Assembly (NCBI GenBank): GCA_030248215.1
Contig: JASANG010003061.1
Span: 62,001-126,000 of the forward strand
Origin: Enoplolaimus lenunculus
Taxonomy: Eukaryota > Nematoda > Enoplea > Enoplida > Thoracostomopsidae
Length of the DNA stretch: 64,000 bases
Reading direction: 5' to 3'
The notes below the pieces were generated by a model, which was not told where the DNA came from, did not search any database, and saw only the letters and a program-made list of their open reading frames with translations. A program made the translations under genes and the position numbers. This document shows positions 11,401-22,448 of the stretch, one piece after another (positions within the stretch are counted from its first letter, which is position 1; each line of letters opens with the position of its first letter).

Positions 11401-12611
11401 GTCGTGGGGAGACTGAGCCTCGTCTGCCTGGCCATCTTGCGGTTCCCATGCAACAGCTAATTCGTACAAGCAACGTTCATCCTGTTAATATTATTTGGCG
11501 TTTGGTTGATAATCCTACGCTTGGTATTGAAAATTCCAAGGTGAGTTTTTTGGAATAATTTGCATTGTTTAACCACGAAAGTAGCTGGAGCTAGCGAAAA
11601 GAAATTCTGAATTAAAACCTGAGTCAACATATAGAACCACATTCCTGTATGATTTTTTCAAAACATGCCAAAATTCAAAAACTTCAGTTTAGCTTGATAT
11701 TTATCTATTATGCAAATTAGTTATTAGCTAACTATTCATTTATCGGTTTGGATGTTTGTAAACGATGCCCGTCACTAGTTATCTATTCTCAGCCTAACTC
11801 GACTAATGCATATATGTACCCGTGTTCTTCAACCTGTGCTAGCGGATTTTATTTTTAATTTTAGAAAATACTATACGTTCTTGACGACATTATGGAGCGG
11901 CAGATGAAAGCTAAAGAAACCAACGAACTCATGGCTTTTAAAATTCACATTATCCTTCGATCGCTAAAAGAAATATTTAAGTTTATATCAGACACCAAAA
12001 CGTCAAAGCATGACGCACCGGTTTGCGATATCTTAACCGCTTATGCTAAATATTTACTTCACTGTAAAGAAAAACCTTACACAGAACGGCTTGAGCTATT
12101 TCTAAGGCAGTGTATCAAAGAATTCCCCTATAGGCAAAGCGTTGTGATGGTGCAAATGGTGAAAACATTGGCAAAAACGAAGATTGGCGATGAAAATGCA
12201 CCAACCGCATGGCAGTTGATACATCAAGTGCTACTGGGTACACGAGTACTTTCAGACGAACATTTTTGTAAGGCTTGTGGAAGCGCTGGAGCAGCTAAAC
12301 GATGTTCAGCGTGTCATGTGGTGAATTATTGTACGGTGAGATGTCAGAAATTAGACTGGAATGCTGGGCATAAGATTTGGTGTCAAAAAATTGCTGCTCG
12401 GGCTAAGAAAGAAGCTGCAGAAGCGAAAGCTTTGAAAGAAACGAAAAATAGCCAGACTGATGGAGAAGTTGGAAATGAAGGCATGAATGAAGTAACCAAT
12501 GATAATGAGAATGAACAAGAAAATGAAAATTCGACCCCGGATAAAAAGAGGGATATATCTGATAGTGATAATAATAGCGTTGATTTTTGCAAGGTTGAGG
12601 CGAATAGTTAG
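8460..12611 (+). CDS. ANKMY2: Ankyrin repeat and MYND domain-containing protein 2
   Basis: Four exons: 8460-8616, 9657-9857, 11329-11540 and 11865-12611. Introns are of phase 1, 1 and 0, with GT donors GTTGGT, GTACTC and GTGAGT and acceptors ending TTTTAG, CTTTAG and TTTTAG. The product is 438 residues, close to vertebrate ANKMY2 (about 440). Ankyrin repeats occupy roughly residues 10-130 (YGTSLLQQAAFKG, DQGYTALMFGALSGNGE, GRTAFELASFTG). A helical middle region follows. A MYND zinc finger lies at residues 325-363 with C-x2-C-x8-C-x2-C-x5-C-x3-C-x8-H-x3-C. The tail is Lys/Glu/Asn-rich and disordered. In vertebrates ANKMY2 acts with FKBP38 and adenylyl cyclases at cilia in Hedgehog signalling; a similar role here is inferred. 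An AATAAA at 12894-12899 could serve as a poly(A) signal. Confidence 0.95.
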
Positions 12612-12720
12612 CACAGATTGTATATAGGATTTCATTAGGTACATAGATAAGAATATTTCAAAGTACTCATTGAATTGCTGCGTAATATCAAGAGTGCATA
12701 ACACAAGAGTGCGCAACTCT

Positions 12721-12970
12721 TTGAGTTCCGCATGGTACAAAATGTACCATCGGGCGTTGCGTTTTTGGCCGACCCCCCTTGTTTAGATGGGGGTCGCTGT
12801 CACATGCAATAACCCTAAATTAAATTATCAGCGGAGCAATTTGTTGCCGTATACATAAAGTGGCATCGTTTGCACAGGTTGTACCCTCCTCTAAATAAAG
12901 GGAGGTAGGCCAAAAATTCAATGGCGCTGGGTACATTTCTTCTACACAGAATGTATCCAGCTGCATACTC
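12721..12970. repeat. Long imperfect inverted repeat downstream of ANKMY2
   Basis: Left arm about 12721-12795 and right arm about 12881-12970 are imperfect reverse complements. Shared blocks include AATGTACC and TTTTTGGCC, and each arm holds its own small hairpin (GACCCCC...GGGGGTC on the left, ACCCTCC...GGGAGG on the right). The structure suggests a foldback/MITE element, or a structured 3' UTR if ANKMY2 transcription extends this far. Confidence 0.5.
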
Positions 12971-13395
12971 TTAGTATGCATTATCTACTCATGGTAATAT
13001 CAATGTAGGCTTAGAGCTTGTTCATATTTTTGTAAACATATCTCTGTAGGATCGAGTTAAAAACAGATACATTAGCCATACTCATCAACAGAATAAATTG
13101 TTGGCAAATTTGCATTGAACGAACTGTGTCTGGTAAATCGTTTAATATTTTACATACGCGCTGTAGTGCAAACATTTGGGAGATTGTTTCACATCGAAAA
13201 AGCGAGACCGAACGAACAGTATATTCGGTGTGTACAAGAAACATTTTTTAAATGAATAACGAACCAAAACTAGCAGGTGGTTTCAGAGTTTAGGCGTAAA
13301 AACATATATGAACTCTTGGACATTCTCAAAAACCAATTTTGCAGAAGGTTCGGTTAGAGACTGTCATTTTACCGTTTTTAACACATCATTGAATA
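12971..13395. other. Intergenic, nothing recognised
   Basis: AT-rich spacer without a supportable frame or a repeat seen elsewhere in the window. Confidence 0.5.
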
Positions 13396-13838
13396 CTGTA
13401 GTAACCCGAATAAGGGGCTGATATTTATTTGGCCTCTTTAGAGAGTACTCCCTGTTATTCGGTTACGGACAGTTATTTTTTAACACGTCCTCTCCGTTCT
13501 TCGTTACTGGTATATCCGGTATTGCAACTGTCCGTTGAATTAAACGTTTATTTGTCTTATATCAAAAACTTGAGCGATAGTGCATCATGCACGATAACAT
13601 GCTGTTTTAACCGTGTAATTGACTATTTTGGACCCCTACAAAATGTGAAGCATGCTTTTACTAATTCAACGAAATTGTATGCCAATCCTGAAAATTTTTT
13701 AGCCCCCCCCCTAGTTTCGAACTCTTCTCAAAATAAGAACATTTCATTCCAGGACGGCTGCTGTAGCACTTATCTGTAAACACCTAATCGAAGAACGTCT
13801 AACTAAAGGATCCTTCTCGTCTCTTTTACCCCCTCTTA

Positions 13839-14246
13839 TGGAACATCCACGTTATACTGCACGCGCTACTGCAAAAAATGTCTGGGTCTTTAGTAAGACC
13901 CGATGTCGCTTTAACACACCCGATGTCGCTTTAACACACTATTACGAGACCACTGTAATGTCCGGTAGCCCTAACGAGGACGTAAAGACATTTTGCACTG
14001 TGTTCATATAGCATAGCAAACATACATAACAACAACACAAACACACATATACACTTATTGATTATGCTCAATTTTTTACCTTTTGTCCCGACTCCCTTCG
14101 GACAGTGTCGGGACAATTAATAGTGTCTACGTACCGCATAAAATTGTACCTACACGCTAGTTGCACCTTCAATTTGTACACAGATCCCTACCGGGTGGTT
14201 GGACAAATTTTTAACTTAGCGAGCGCATTATAACGTGGATGGTCCA
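13839..14246. mobile_element. MITE-2 copy nested inside MITE-1
   Basis: Terminal inverted repeats begin TGGAACATCCACGTTATA on the left and TGGACCATCCACGTTATA on the right (reverse complement). They are flanked by TTA on both sides, a target duplication seen with PIF/Harbinger-type elements. A second copy is at 53385-53885. Non-coding; it contains a perfect 20-bp tandem duplication. Confidence 0.85.
13898..13937. repeat. Perfect 2 x 20-bp tandem duplication
   Basis: ACCCGATGTCGCTTTAACAC occurs twice in exact succession within the nested MITE-2. Confidence 0.9.
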
Positions 14247-14264
14247 TTATTCGGGTCACTACAG

Positions 14265-14857
14265 TAGCTTGCTTTTCTGACGAACCATTATTTTGTGCGT
14301 GGTGCCCAAATGTAGGAATTGAGATACTTGAAAATAATAAACAAGAAGAGAACTAAAAATGGCTCTATTCTAAGACAATGTAAATTCGAAGATCCAGATC
14401 ACTAGTAGATGCACAATAAAACGGCGTGGCATACTGCACTAAGTTGGCCAGCAAAATTCAGTCCCCTGAACAGACTGCAAAACGAAACTAGATTATACTG
14501 GAATGAACAGCAAATTTATTCCGAAATCGTAATCGGAACTACAAATTTTGTGGCTGTAAACAGCTATAATTTTCGTTAGGAAAATGGTTCAGCCCTGGTT
14601 GACGCAAACAGGAAAGCAATATCTACGCTCTTATGCAAAACAAACCTCAATCAGTTTTATTTACAAAAAATCCAGTTGTAAATGTACAAGCGAAAACATT
14701 TTTAAAAACGTGTGCTATAGAATTTATCATCAGGAAACAGCTAAAACAGTCAACATAGTGAAATTCCAAGAGCAACCAGTAAAAAACATTAATTGAACCC
14801 TAAATATTCCATTGACATGAACTATGACGGAGCTTTGGATTTTACTTTTCAATTTAA
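14265..14857. other. Intergenic, nothing recognised
   Basis: AT-rich spacer between the nested MITEs and the 3' end of TAF10; the frame at 14584-14796 lacks exon features. Confidence 0.5.
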
Positions 14858-14863
14858 TTTATT
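14858..14863 (-). promoter_or_regulatory. Likely poly(A) signal of TAF10
   Basis: AATAAA on the minus strand, about 90 bases past the TAF10 stop codon. Confidence 0.5.
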
Positions 14864-14953
14864 AAACTAAAACACATATAATTTAGCAACCAAAAATGAC
14901 GATTTTTAAAAAACTTTTCAGCACACAGAAACTAAATTATTGCAAAAACACAA

Positions 14954-16486
14954 TTATGTATAATAAGGCGGTTTCCGAACATGAATTCCGTATTCTGCTA
15001 ACACAGGAGCCAATATGTCCATCGTTAACGTATACTTAACTTCCTAAAACATAAATACAAAACCAATTTTAAATCTAATAAACAAAAACATAAAATTCCA
15101 AAAATACTCCAGCAATTTAAGACATCCCGGAGAAATCTTTTAACTTTAGAAAATATGCAATCTCACACTAAAATTATCCGGTGTAGCAATAAAAAAATCT
15201 AAGATTCTGGACTCAAACTTAGAAAAACGCGAATCCATAGTCCACAATATATATAGTAATTTTCAACTCTTAACGCTGTCTGCTCAGAACATCGGAATAC
15301 AATAAGTATGTATTTAAAGCTGACCGCTTAATGTAAGCCATTGTTTGCATACGCTAAATTCATTCGACTGAATACAACTTACTTTATAAATTAACTGCAG
15401 ATATTATATACCACCTTCTAACATTGAGAGGCTGTTCTGATGTTGTCGTTTTTCGGATCACTAATAAGCAGACAGTTCATTAGAAACTTTTAGAGCCAAC
15501 CTAAAGTTTACTTTACTCGTGAACAGCTGTTTCATGCACAAAGACGTTATCGACCAACCAACCTTTGATCCTTTTTTACTTTGACCCAAGCCTTTCATTT
15601 TCGCTTGTTGCATTGAATCGATTACAATATCAGAAATGAACTTTTGCGTCGCAAGTGAGATCATACGGATTCTGAAATAACAGTCTCCTTTGTTAGCATC
15701 GTTGAATCTGTTGTACACAAATTTAACACAGCTCCTGTTTGCATACAAAATCAAATACTCAAACGATTTTAATTTGTAACATTATATTCAATTATTGTAT
15801 ACGATTGTGTGCCTGAGCTTAAGCAGGGCTATTATTGTTGCGATACTTACATTCCGTGTTACACTTGCTAAAGAAGGGGCTCCTTAACTATGTCTGCACT
15901 TATAAATAAACTTAAAAACAGACATAAATATATTTATATTAACAAATACTCTACAAATAGCATATACATTCTTGGATCACTTGTATCAAATCCTGCCTCT
16001 TGCAAAAATCTTAGCGTAACAGCATCAGGAATCTGAAAATAATATAAACATAAAGAATCACTAAACTTAATGTGGATATAACAATCGATATACTTTATAC
16101 AGCACGAAGCTTGCGTTGACCAAAACTGCTCTAAACATTACAGCACTACGTAACGTTACAAAGCTGTATATACAGCCTATTCAGCTTAAAACCCGCACAC
16201 AATCTCACCACAAGCCATATAAACAAAAACGCCTCGTGCTAAACACTAAAAGCAGATATTTTTAACTTTCTTTCAATGTCATTTTCTAACTCAAGCATAA
16301 ACCTCGTTTTAAGATCCAAAGTCCAATAACAACCTCACAACTCACCACTGGCGTATATTCTTCAACTTGCTGCAAAAATTCGGCAACGGATCCTTCAGGT
16401 GGTTGCTGATGTGTTGAGCCCCGTTGTTGTCCGCTAGAAGATGCACCGATGTTTTGCCGTCCACCAGTATTCATATCAACAAACAC
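14954..16486 (-). CDS. TAF10: TFIID/SAGA subunit TAF10
   Basis: Four exons on the minus strand: 16486-16346, 16032-15968, 15671-15563 and 15043-14954. Intron phases are 0, 2 and 0; donors are GTGAGT, GTATAT and GTTGGT. The product is 134 residues, shorter than human TAF10 (218), the difference being mostly the N-terminal tail. The histone-fold core is unmistakable: [11 protein letters not shown] + [21 protein letters not shown] + [13 protein letters not shown] + MQQAKMKG, then [16 protein letters not shown] and the C-terminal KPPYYT. TAF10 pairs with TAF3, TAF8 or SUPT7L-type histone-fold partners in TFIID and SAGA in the nucleus. The last acceptor could be TTTTAG (exon from 15043, used here) or the AAG nine bases further; both keep the frame. 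The start is the first ATG of exon 1; a second ATG four codons on is also possible. Confidence 0.95.
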
Positions 16487-18509
16487 GGCTTTGCATGCAA
16501 ATGATCTCTAGCAATTTATCAATTGAGCACTACAGTTTAGTTAGATGTATTTATTTTATATTGTATGGCTTAACCTAAATTTTTTGGTTACATGAACTTT
16601 GGATTTGAAATTGGATGGGAACCAAAACAATTATACACATGTATAATTGCCAAAAAGTAATTTAATCTGCGGGTCAAAGTTACGATCGAACTGCAAAGTT
16701 CCAGGTCCAAAGTTTATGTAACCGTTTTTCTTTTATTCGCAAAAACCAAATGGCAAAAATAAAATATCATAATATAGGTATTAGCACACGTACATTTAGA
16801 TATATCGTTTCGAAGGGCACACAAAAAATATATATCTACACCAGGGTGCGATCGGATACCAAAAATGCCGCAGCCGAATAACGAAATATCTGACCGGAGA
16901 CGTCTTTTTATAAGACACGCATGGCAAAACAATATGTGAAAGTATGTCAATCAGTTCTACGGCATTTGTTATATGTAAATACAATTATTGGTTTCAATTT
17001 TTTGAAGTTTTAAGGAACATCCGGCAAGTTAAAATACCGGAGCTGGTTATCGATTTTTGCCGAACCGGAACATATGGTCGCACCATGATGTACACCATCC
17101 AAATATGACATACGTGATTAACAAACAGTTTAAAGCTGAACCAACCTTTCAAACTTATCATAACGAGTTGAAATGTGGCTTACCTTGTCTTTTAACCACA
17201 AGTCTTGAAATCTCAATATCACATTTCACCAGAATAATTCATATTTATACATTCCTGAAGCGAAAAGTTTTCACACTTTTGCAGTAGTTATTTTTGCTGG
17301 AAGGCATATTTAGAAAAAGAAAGGCCAGTGAACACAGTGGTGGGGCTTTACTTCATGCACTAGCCTGTCCCTGTCCTAAGTTTATAGGTTCCCTATTTAT
17401 TCTGGCTTCAACCATCACGAATACTAAACAGTGTTATTACGTATCAATACCAGTAGCAGTTATAAAGCTTCAGCTATAAGAAATACACCAAAAATAATAT
17501 ATACGTACTCTATACGTCAAAATTATATGTACGTACATGCTACATAACCAAAATATATGAAAAAATCTATAATTTACACAAATTTTGACCAGACACATCC
17601 TGAAGAAGAAATATATAACAAGATGCAACCAAGGCTTAGATCTACGTAACTACCGAATTCTGAAAATCAAAAACATGATGAATAATTATAGACAAGTGAA
17701 AACACACTGAATATAAAACATAACTGCTAGTATATATTTTTAAAGTGCAATGCGTACGTACACATACCTGAGTTAGACTCGACAAAGAGGATAGCATAGC
17801 TTTCGGTTGCACCCTGACAATCTATAAATATCAAAAAGATTGCAAAATGACTAAGAATTATTCCAGACTAGCATTCTAAAGGCAAACAAGTACGTAGTCA
17901 TGATACAAATAATGAGCTTTAAAGTATCCATCGCACGCAAAGAAACGCACGACACACAATAGATACGTAACATAATATAATAAATAAATATGCATATTAT
18001 TATGTATATTCCAATTCCAAGTACTATATAAAATATATATTAATAAATCATGATTCGACGAAATTAATAACCGTTTCTGGTGTTGCAGCTCAATCAAGGC
18101 GCAGTGTACTGCAAAAGCAATAGCAATCTATATTTTATCTAAATATCCGGTCGAATCCAAAGTATCCGTTAAAAATATTTTTGTTCCGAGTATATTTCAA
18201 AAACATATATGTAACAAAAAAACCATATCATATAGTTTTAGCGCCCACAACTCAAGTCTGATCAAAGATAATAAACAAAAACAATTTTTGAGCAGCTAAA
18301 GTATAAGTCTTGCCGTTCAAAAAGCAGAAACTATTTCATACTTTTTTGAACAGTTTAAAGCGCACCTGTATATTAAATACATTACACAATATTGCACGTG
18401 CGTGCACCCTAAATTTTAAAGAACACGTGACAATTACAACTTCAGTGCGATTTAGCTTGACGTCAAGACAATTAGCAACATTCGTTGCCTTCCTACGTAT
18501 CTTAACCCT
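16487..18509. other. Intergenic between TAF10 and CLIC
   Basis: AT-rich with no supported gene. A CAGGGTGCGATCGG end-like sequence at 16842-16855 and scattered ACCGG motifs near 17020-17065 suggest a degraded hAT-like MITE. The remainder shows nothing recognised. Confidence 0.5.
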
Positions 18510-19259
18510 TTAAAGCACATCAAGTGTAGTCGTTGGTGGTTGATTAAACAATTCAGTTAACTTTTGTCGAGGCAAATTTGGTGTATCTGGTCGATCTGCC
18601 CAATGCATGATAATCTCTTTGTCTGGTGGTGTTGATCGAGCAAAGCATTCTGTTGCGTATCCATTCTTCATGTACTGCCAGACACCTTTTAATTCGGTAG
18701 AAATTTGGTATCCTTTCAAGTAGCCCAATGCGACTCGTATATGATGTAACTTTGGTAATATCGAACAGTCGAGATGTGTTAACGAGTTTCCGCACAAGTA
18801 TTTCGCATTCTCGTGTTCTTCTGACAACAAGTAATCGTTCAGTCGACGCAGCTCTGCGTCCAAAAATTTCGGATTTTTATTTACGTCTTTGATATACCAA
18901 CAAAATTTGGAAAACAAATCTTCAGTTGCACTATCAGCTTCAGGATGAAAGTACTGGAGTGAATTACGAGGGAAAGCGGTATCAATGTACGATATCATAT
19001 CGTCTACGTGCTCAAAAACGTCTGAGCCGTGGACAAGCGCAGGAACGTGGCGAAGACCGGCATTTTTAAATTCAGGCGCCGGTGCGGCAGTGGACGTAGT
19101 TTTGACATTGAACTGTAACGATTCGTTGACTTCAGATTTATATAACAATATCATAAATAATTGGTGACAGCCAGGACATCCACCATTTGATACTTTATCT
19201 GAACCGGCTTTTACCCACAGGTTTACTGGTTCTTTGGACGGTGTGAAGGAATCAAACAT
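18510..19259 (-). CDS. Chloride intracellular channel (CLIC) protein, GST-fold
   Basis: Intronless frame of 249 residues starting at the ATG at 19259; the frame extends upstream only through non-ATG codons. CLICs are GST-fold proteins that exist as soluble redox-active forms and associate with membranes. In worms (EXC-4) and vertebrates they act in tubulogenesis and membrane traffic. The N-terminus NLWVKAGSD followed by a CPGC motif (residues 28-31) sits where vertebrate CLICs have the glutaredoxin-like CPFS site. Family blocks include HVPALVHGSDVFEHVDDM, FSKFCWYIKD, LCGNSLTHLDCSILPKLHHI and the C-terminal AYA/CFARSTPPDKEI region. The length matches CLICs (about 240-255). It is the only intronless gene here besides the lipase; a retro-origin is possible but no poly(A) or flanking repeats prove it. 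The exact paralogue is not assigned. Confidence 0.93.
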   Translation of the reverse strand: MFDSFTPSKEPVNLWVKAGSDKVSNGGCPGCHQLFMILLYKSEVNESLQFNVKTTSTAAPAPEFKNAGLRHVPALVHGSDVFEHVDDMISYIDTAFPRNSLQYFHPEADSATEDLFSKFCWYIKDVNKNPKFLDAELRRLNDYLLSEEHENAKYLCGNSLTHLDCSILPKLHHIRVALGYLKGYQISTELKGVWQYMKNGYATECFARSTPPDKEIIMHWADRPDTPNLPRQKLTELFNQPPTTTLDVL

Positions 19260-20049
19260 AATTGCTAAGCACACATACAAATACCGTAAATAGACAATGC
19301 TAAAAACGTTTTTCCTAAGATCTACTTAGTCAGTATTGAAGGATGTGCTACCGTGGCAAAAATCAGTATCCATTGAAGGGAAGAGCTACCGCGGCAACGT
19401 GTACGCGTGAAAAGTCATATGCTGGGCAGGCTAGAGTAAAACAGTCTTTAGTTCTGAGTGAATGCAGCTAAAACTATAAGCCAATAAAAATGATCCACGG
19501 CCGACAAAGTCTCAATACAGGACGCTACACATTTTTATGCCTACCGATTTTCAGCCTCAGCATGAGGTTTTTACTTGCCTCAATACATTCGCATGTCATT
19601 TTCGCAAATCCAGGTGTTCGAAACTTGGGCGAAACCTCGAGTAGAAAAATAGTAGTGCCCATGTTGAACATCTGGTTAAACAATACACGATAAAAATGCC
19701 TTATAGCAATAGAATCCGCAACGCATTTTCTGTTCTTCGAACGACAATTTTTATAGTAAATAGCTGTTTACGTTAATTAAATACTAGCTATGTAGTTAGA
19801 TTGACAACTTGAACAAAGCCAACCGGAAAAATAACTGAAAATACCAAATCGTATGAAGCATATATAACCAATAAATAAAAACCTTTTGACTTCTTCATGA
19901 AATTTTGCACCAAAATTTACACCAGAAAAATACCTTTTGCCATCCAAACTAAAGTTGTTCTTTGCGTATTTTTAAATGCTAAAAGCATTGCATATTTTTT
20001 ATGAACATCCTGAGAAACAACTATAGAGTAAACTTAAGCTTTAGACAAT

Positions 20050-20100
20050 TTCTTGCTAGGTTTTAGGCTTAGATTTTAGGCTTAGGAATATGCTTAACAG
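20050..20100 (+). repeat. Family-4 repeat fragment (TTAGGC-like)
   Basis: Degenerate repeats GGTTTTAGGCTTAG and TTTTAGGCTTAGGAATATG match the core of the element at 1877-2042. The inverted ends are not seen. Confidence 0.5.
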
Positions 20101-20678
20101 GATGTAACAGTATATCCGCTTTCCATTTAGCGTCCATTTCTGTTTACGTTGCAGAAATAAACGGAAATTGTGTTGTTTCTACATTCAAAACTAGTTATAA
20201 AGCACGTATATATCTTGCCATTTTTAACTAGGGATATACTGCAATGGTTCGAAATGAAGTAAAAATTGCGAATCACAGCCATTTTTATTTAAAATGTTTG
20301 AAGAGCGGTGAATATATGCACGCTTCAACTGTGTTGGCAGGAAAATAAAACATTTTAACCTTTTATAGGTTTCCGTTTTTCGTATATTGATCGCGCTCCG
20401 GCCCCGTTTACGCCATGTTTTCAATCCGCTACATGCACCCTGCGCTTCACTACGGTTATGGACATGCTCTATACAATGGCCATTTTCATGTAGAAAATAT
20501 AAGCACTTTTTGCACCGCATGGCGTATGTGAGATCGTACTGCAAATGCGTAAAACTTTTCATCAAAATGTTTATCCTCAAGTGACGCACAGTTGTCGTTT
20601 TATTAACCTAAAATCAATATGGTGACCAATGTACAGAACATTGCCATAACAGCAGTACGTACAAAAGAAAAGCACATT

Positions 20679-20745
20679 TCTAAGCTTAAGTCACAGCCTA
20701 AGCTTAAGCGTAAAGCATGAGCTTATACAGAACCTAAGCCTGAGG
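20679..20745 (-). repeat. Family-4 repeat fragment (TTAGGC-like)
   Basis: On the minus strand it reads as CTTAGG/CTTAAG units around ATAAGCTCATGCT, the same phrase found at 2466-2478 beside the LINE. Confidence 0.5.
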
Positions 20746-20779
20746 AGAATTAAAAAATGGTATTTAAAGTTTAACCCTT

Positions 20780-20830
20780 TGCGGGGTTCACGTTGGGGCA
20801 ACTTGAAACACGTTATGTCCCTACAATTAG
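20780..20830 (+). mobile_element. MITE-3 left-end fragment
   Basis: TGCGGGGTTCACGTT followed by a diverged ACACGTTATGTCCCT matches the left end of the full copy at 21253-21926. The rest is missing; CCGGATATCCGG-type sequence follows to about 20940. Confidence 0.6.
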
Positions 20831-21252
20831 TGATGGGCATCAGATATTTTTTCATATCTGGATATTCTACAATTCTAGCCGAATATTATTTTTCCGGATA
20901 TCCGGAATTAAATGTTCTATTTTGGATATCCGAAAACAGATTTTGCGTTTTTGATTTGTGAACCTCAATTTACAATTAAGCACTTGTTTTAACTTATTGC
21001 TCAGGAAAATACCCTGACCCACAAGCATGGGCGTATAAAGCACAGAATTCTAAAATCGTTTAATTTATTATGCAAATGCCTCAATAGCTCTGGGTATTCG
21101 GTGTAGAAGATTGTTACGAACTAATAAATGCGCGTTGTCCACCTGAAATTGAGTTGATTTGACATGTCTCGGTCTGTTATTTAAACCACTGCAACATCGA
21201 TTCTATTAACGAATGCCACCCTTCCCTCGAACTACATATACAAGGGTCGTTA

Positions 21253-21926
21253 TGCGGGGTTCACGTTATAACCGGTGCAGCTTGGGACACGTTTTGTCCC
21301 TGTTAGACTATTGGGTAACATTTTGTCTGCTTATAAACCCATATCGTATTCAAAAATTCGTATTTGTCTGCTATTATCATGTGTGGATCACCTTTTGTAC
21401 TCCAATATCATATGATATTCGAGATATTGTCTGCGAATATCATATGACATACTTTCAAATGTCTGCACACTTGAGGTAACATACCCGAATTGTCCTGTTG
21501 AATATCATGATACTAGAACTTGAAATTTGAATTTTTGAATTTTGAAGCTGTGGTTCTAAGCGATTTTGTGTCGTAAACGATTTGCAGGCGCGTATTTAGT
21601 ATCTAAAGCACATTTGTGCCGCTTCCGTCCAACTTTTTATTCATTTATTAGTACCAAAAGATTACATTGTCCGCTGAATATGATGTGATATTCGTTGAAA
21701 TTTTGGAATATCATATGATATTCGCATAAATGTCCCACAGTATCAACTGACATACCGTCGCTTGTATACATTGATCGTTTGAGAGCGGTGGATTGTAAGC
21801 TAATGTCATATGACATTCGAGTTTTGTCTGTTCACCCGATATGAGTGCTCGAATTTTAACGTTGACGTCGAATCAACATGGGACAAACCGTGTCCCGCCT
21901 GCCCCGGTTATAACGTGAACCTCGCA
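21253..21926. mobile_element. MITE-3, full copy, TTA target duplications
   Basis: Terminal inverted repeats TGCGGGGTTCACGTTATAAC (left) and TGCGAGGTTCACGTTATAAC (right, reverse complement) are flanked by TTA at 21250-21252 and 21927-21929. The target duplication suggests a PIF/Harbinger-type origin. There is no transposase. The interior holds several near-perfect palindromes of the form AATATCATATGATATT (for example 21404-21420, 21434-21452, 21706-21724, 21802-21818). Confidence 0.85.
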
Positions 21927-22145
21927 TTATACGTTCTAAGAAAAAAGAACCACATTGAAATATACTTTACGCTAAATCGTATAGTGTCCGTCCCATGTTT
22001 ACCATTGGTTTGGATTGCACAAAAAATATCCTAAACGTTAAGTGGATAAGCTATACCCTCCGCAGTAGCATGCATAGCTAGTACTGGACACCAATGATTC
22101 TAAGAAACTATGTCTCGACACCTAAATAAAAGACGTTCAGATTCT
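21927..22145. other. Spacer, nothing recognised
   Basis: Short AT-rich spacer between MITE-3 and the GGCGGGAAA array. Confidence 0.4.
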
Positions 22146-22448
22146 GGTGGTAAATGTAAGATTTAGTGGCAAAACTCATATTTTTGCTGGAAAATTCAAA
22201 TTTTGGCGCGAAATTAAAATCTTAACAGAAATTCAAGTTTTGGCGGGAAATTCAAATTACGGTGGGAAAATTAAATTTTTGGCGGGTAATTCAAATTTTG
22301 GCGGGAAAATTCAAATTTCATTGCGGGAAAATACAAATTTTGGCGGCAAATTCAAATTTTGGCTGGAAAATTGATTTTGGTAGGAAATTTGAGTTTTGAC
22401 GGGAAAATTCAAATTTTGGCAGGAAAATTCAAATTTGGGCGTGAAATT
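22146..22448 (+). repeat. Degenerate tandem array of ~20-bp TTTTGGCGGGAAATTCAAA units
   Basis: About 14 to 15 units of 19-23 bases, each built from GGCGGGAAA followed by ATTCAAATTT, with substitutions in the G-rich half. The consensus TTTGGCGGGAAA matches the known E2F/DP binding site. Reading frames across it are artefacts of the period. Confidence 0.9.

Larger units (their letters stand above)
13396..14264 (+). mobile_element. MITE-1 copy, interrupted by a nested MITE-2
   Basis: The ends are CTGTAGTAACCCGAATAAGG and its reverse complement (TTATTCGGGTCACTACAG), flanked by TA on both sides. The left part is closely related to the copy at 24630-25016. Removing the inserted 13839-14246 segment and one TTA leaves CCCTCTTATTCGGGTCAC, the same junction read at 54600-54617 in an uninterrupted copy. 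No coding capacity. Confidence 0.85.
19260..20779. other. Intergenic upstream of CLIC
   Basis: It would include the CLIC promoter, but no specific site is recognised. It contains two family-4 repeat pieces (20050-20100 and 20679-20745) and no supportable gene. Confidence 0.5.
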
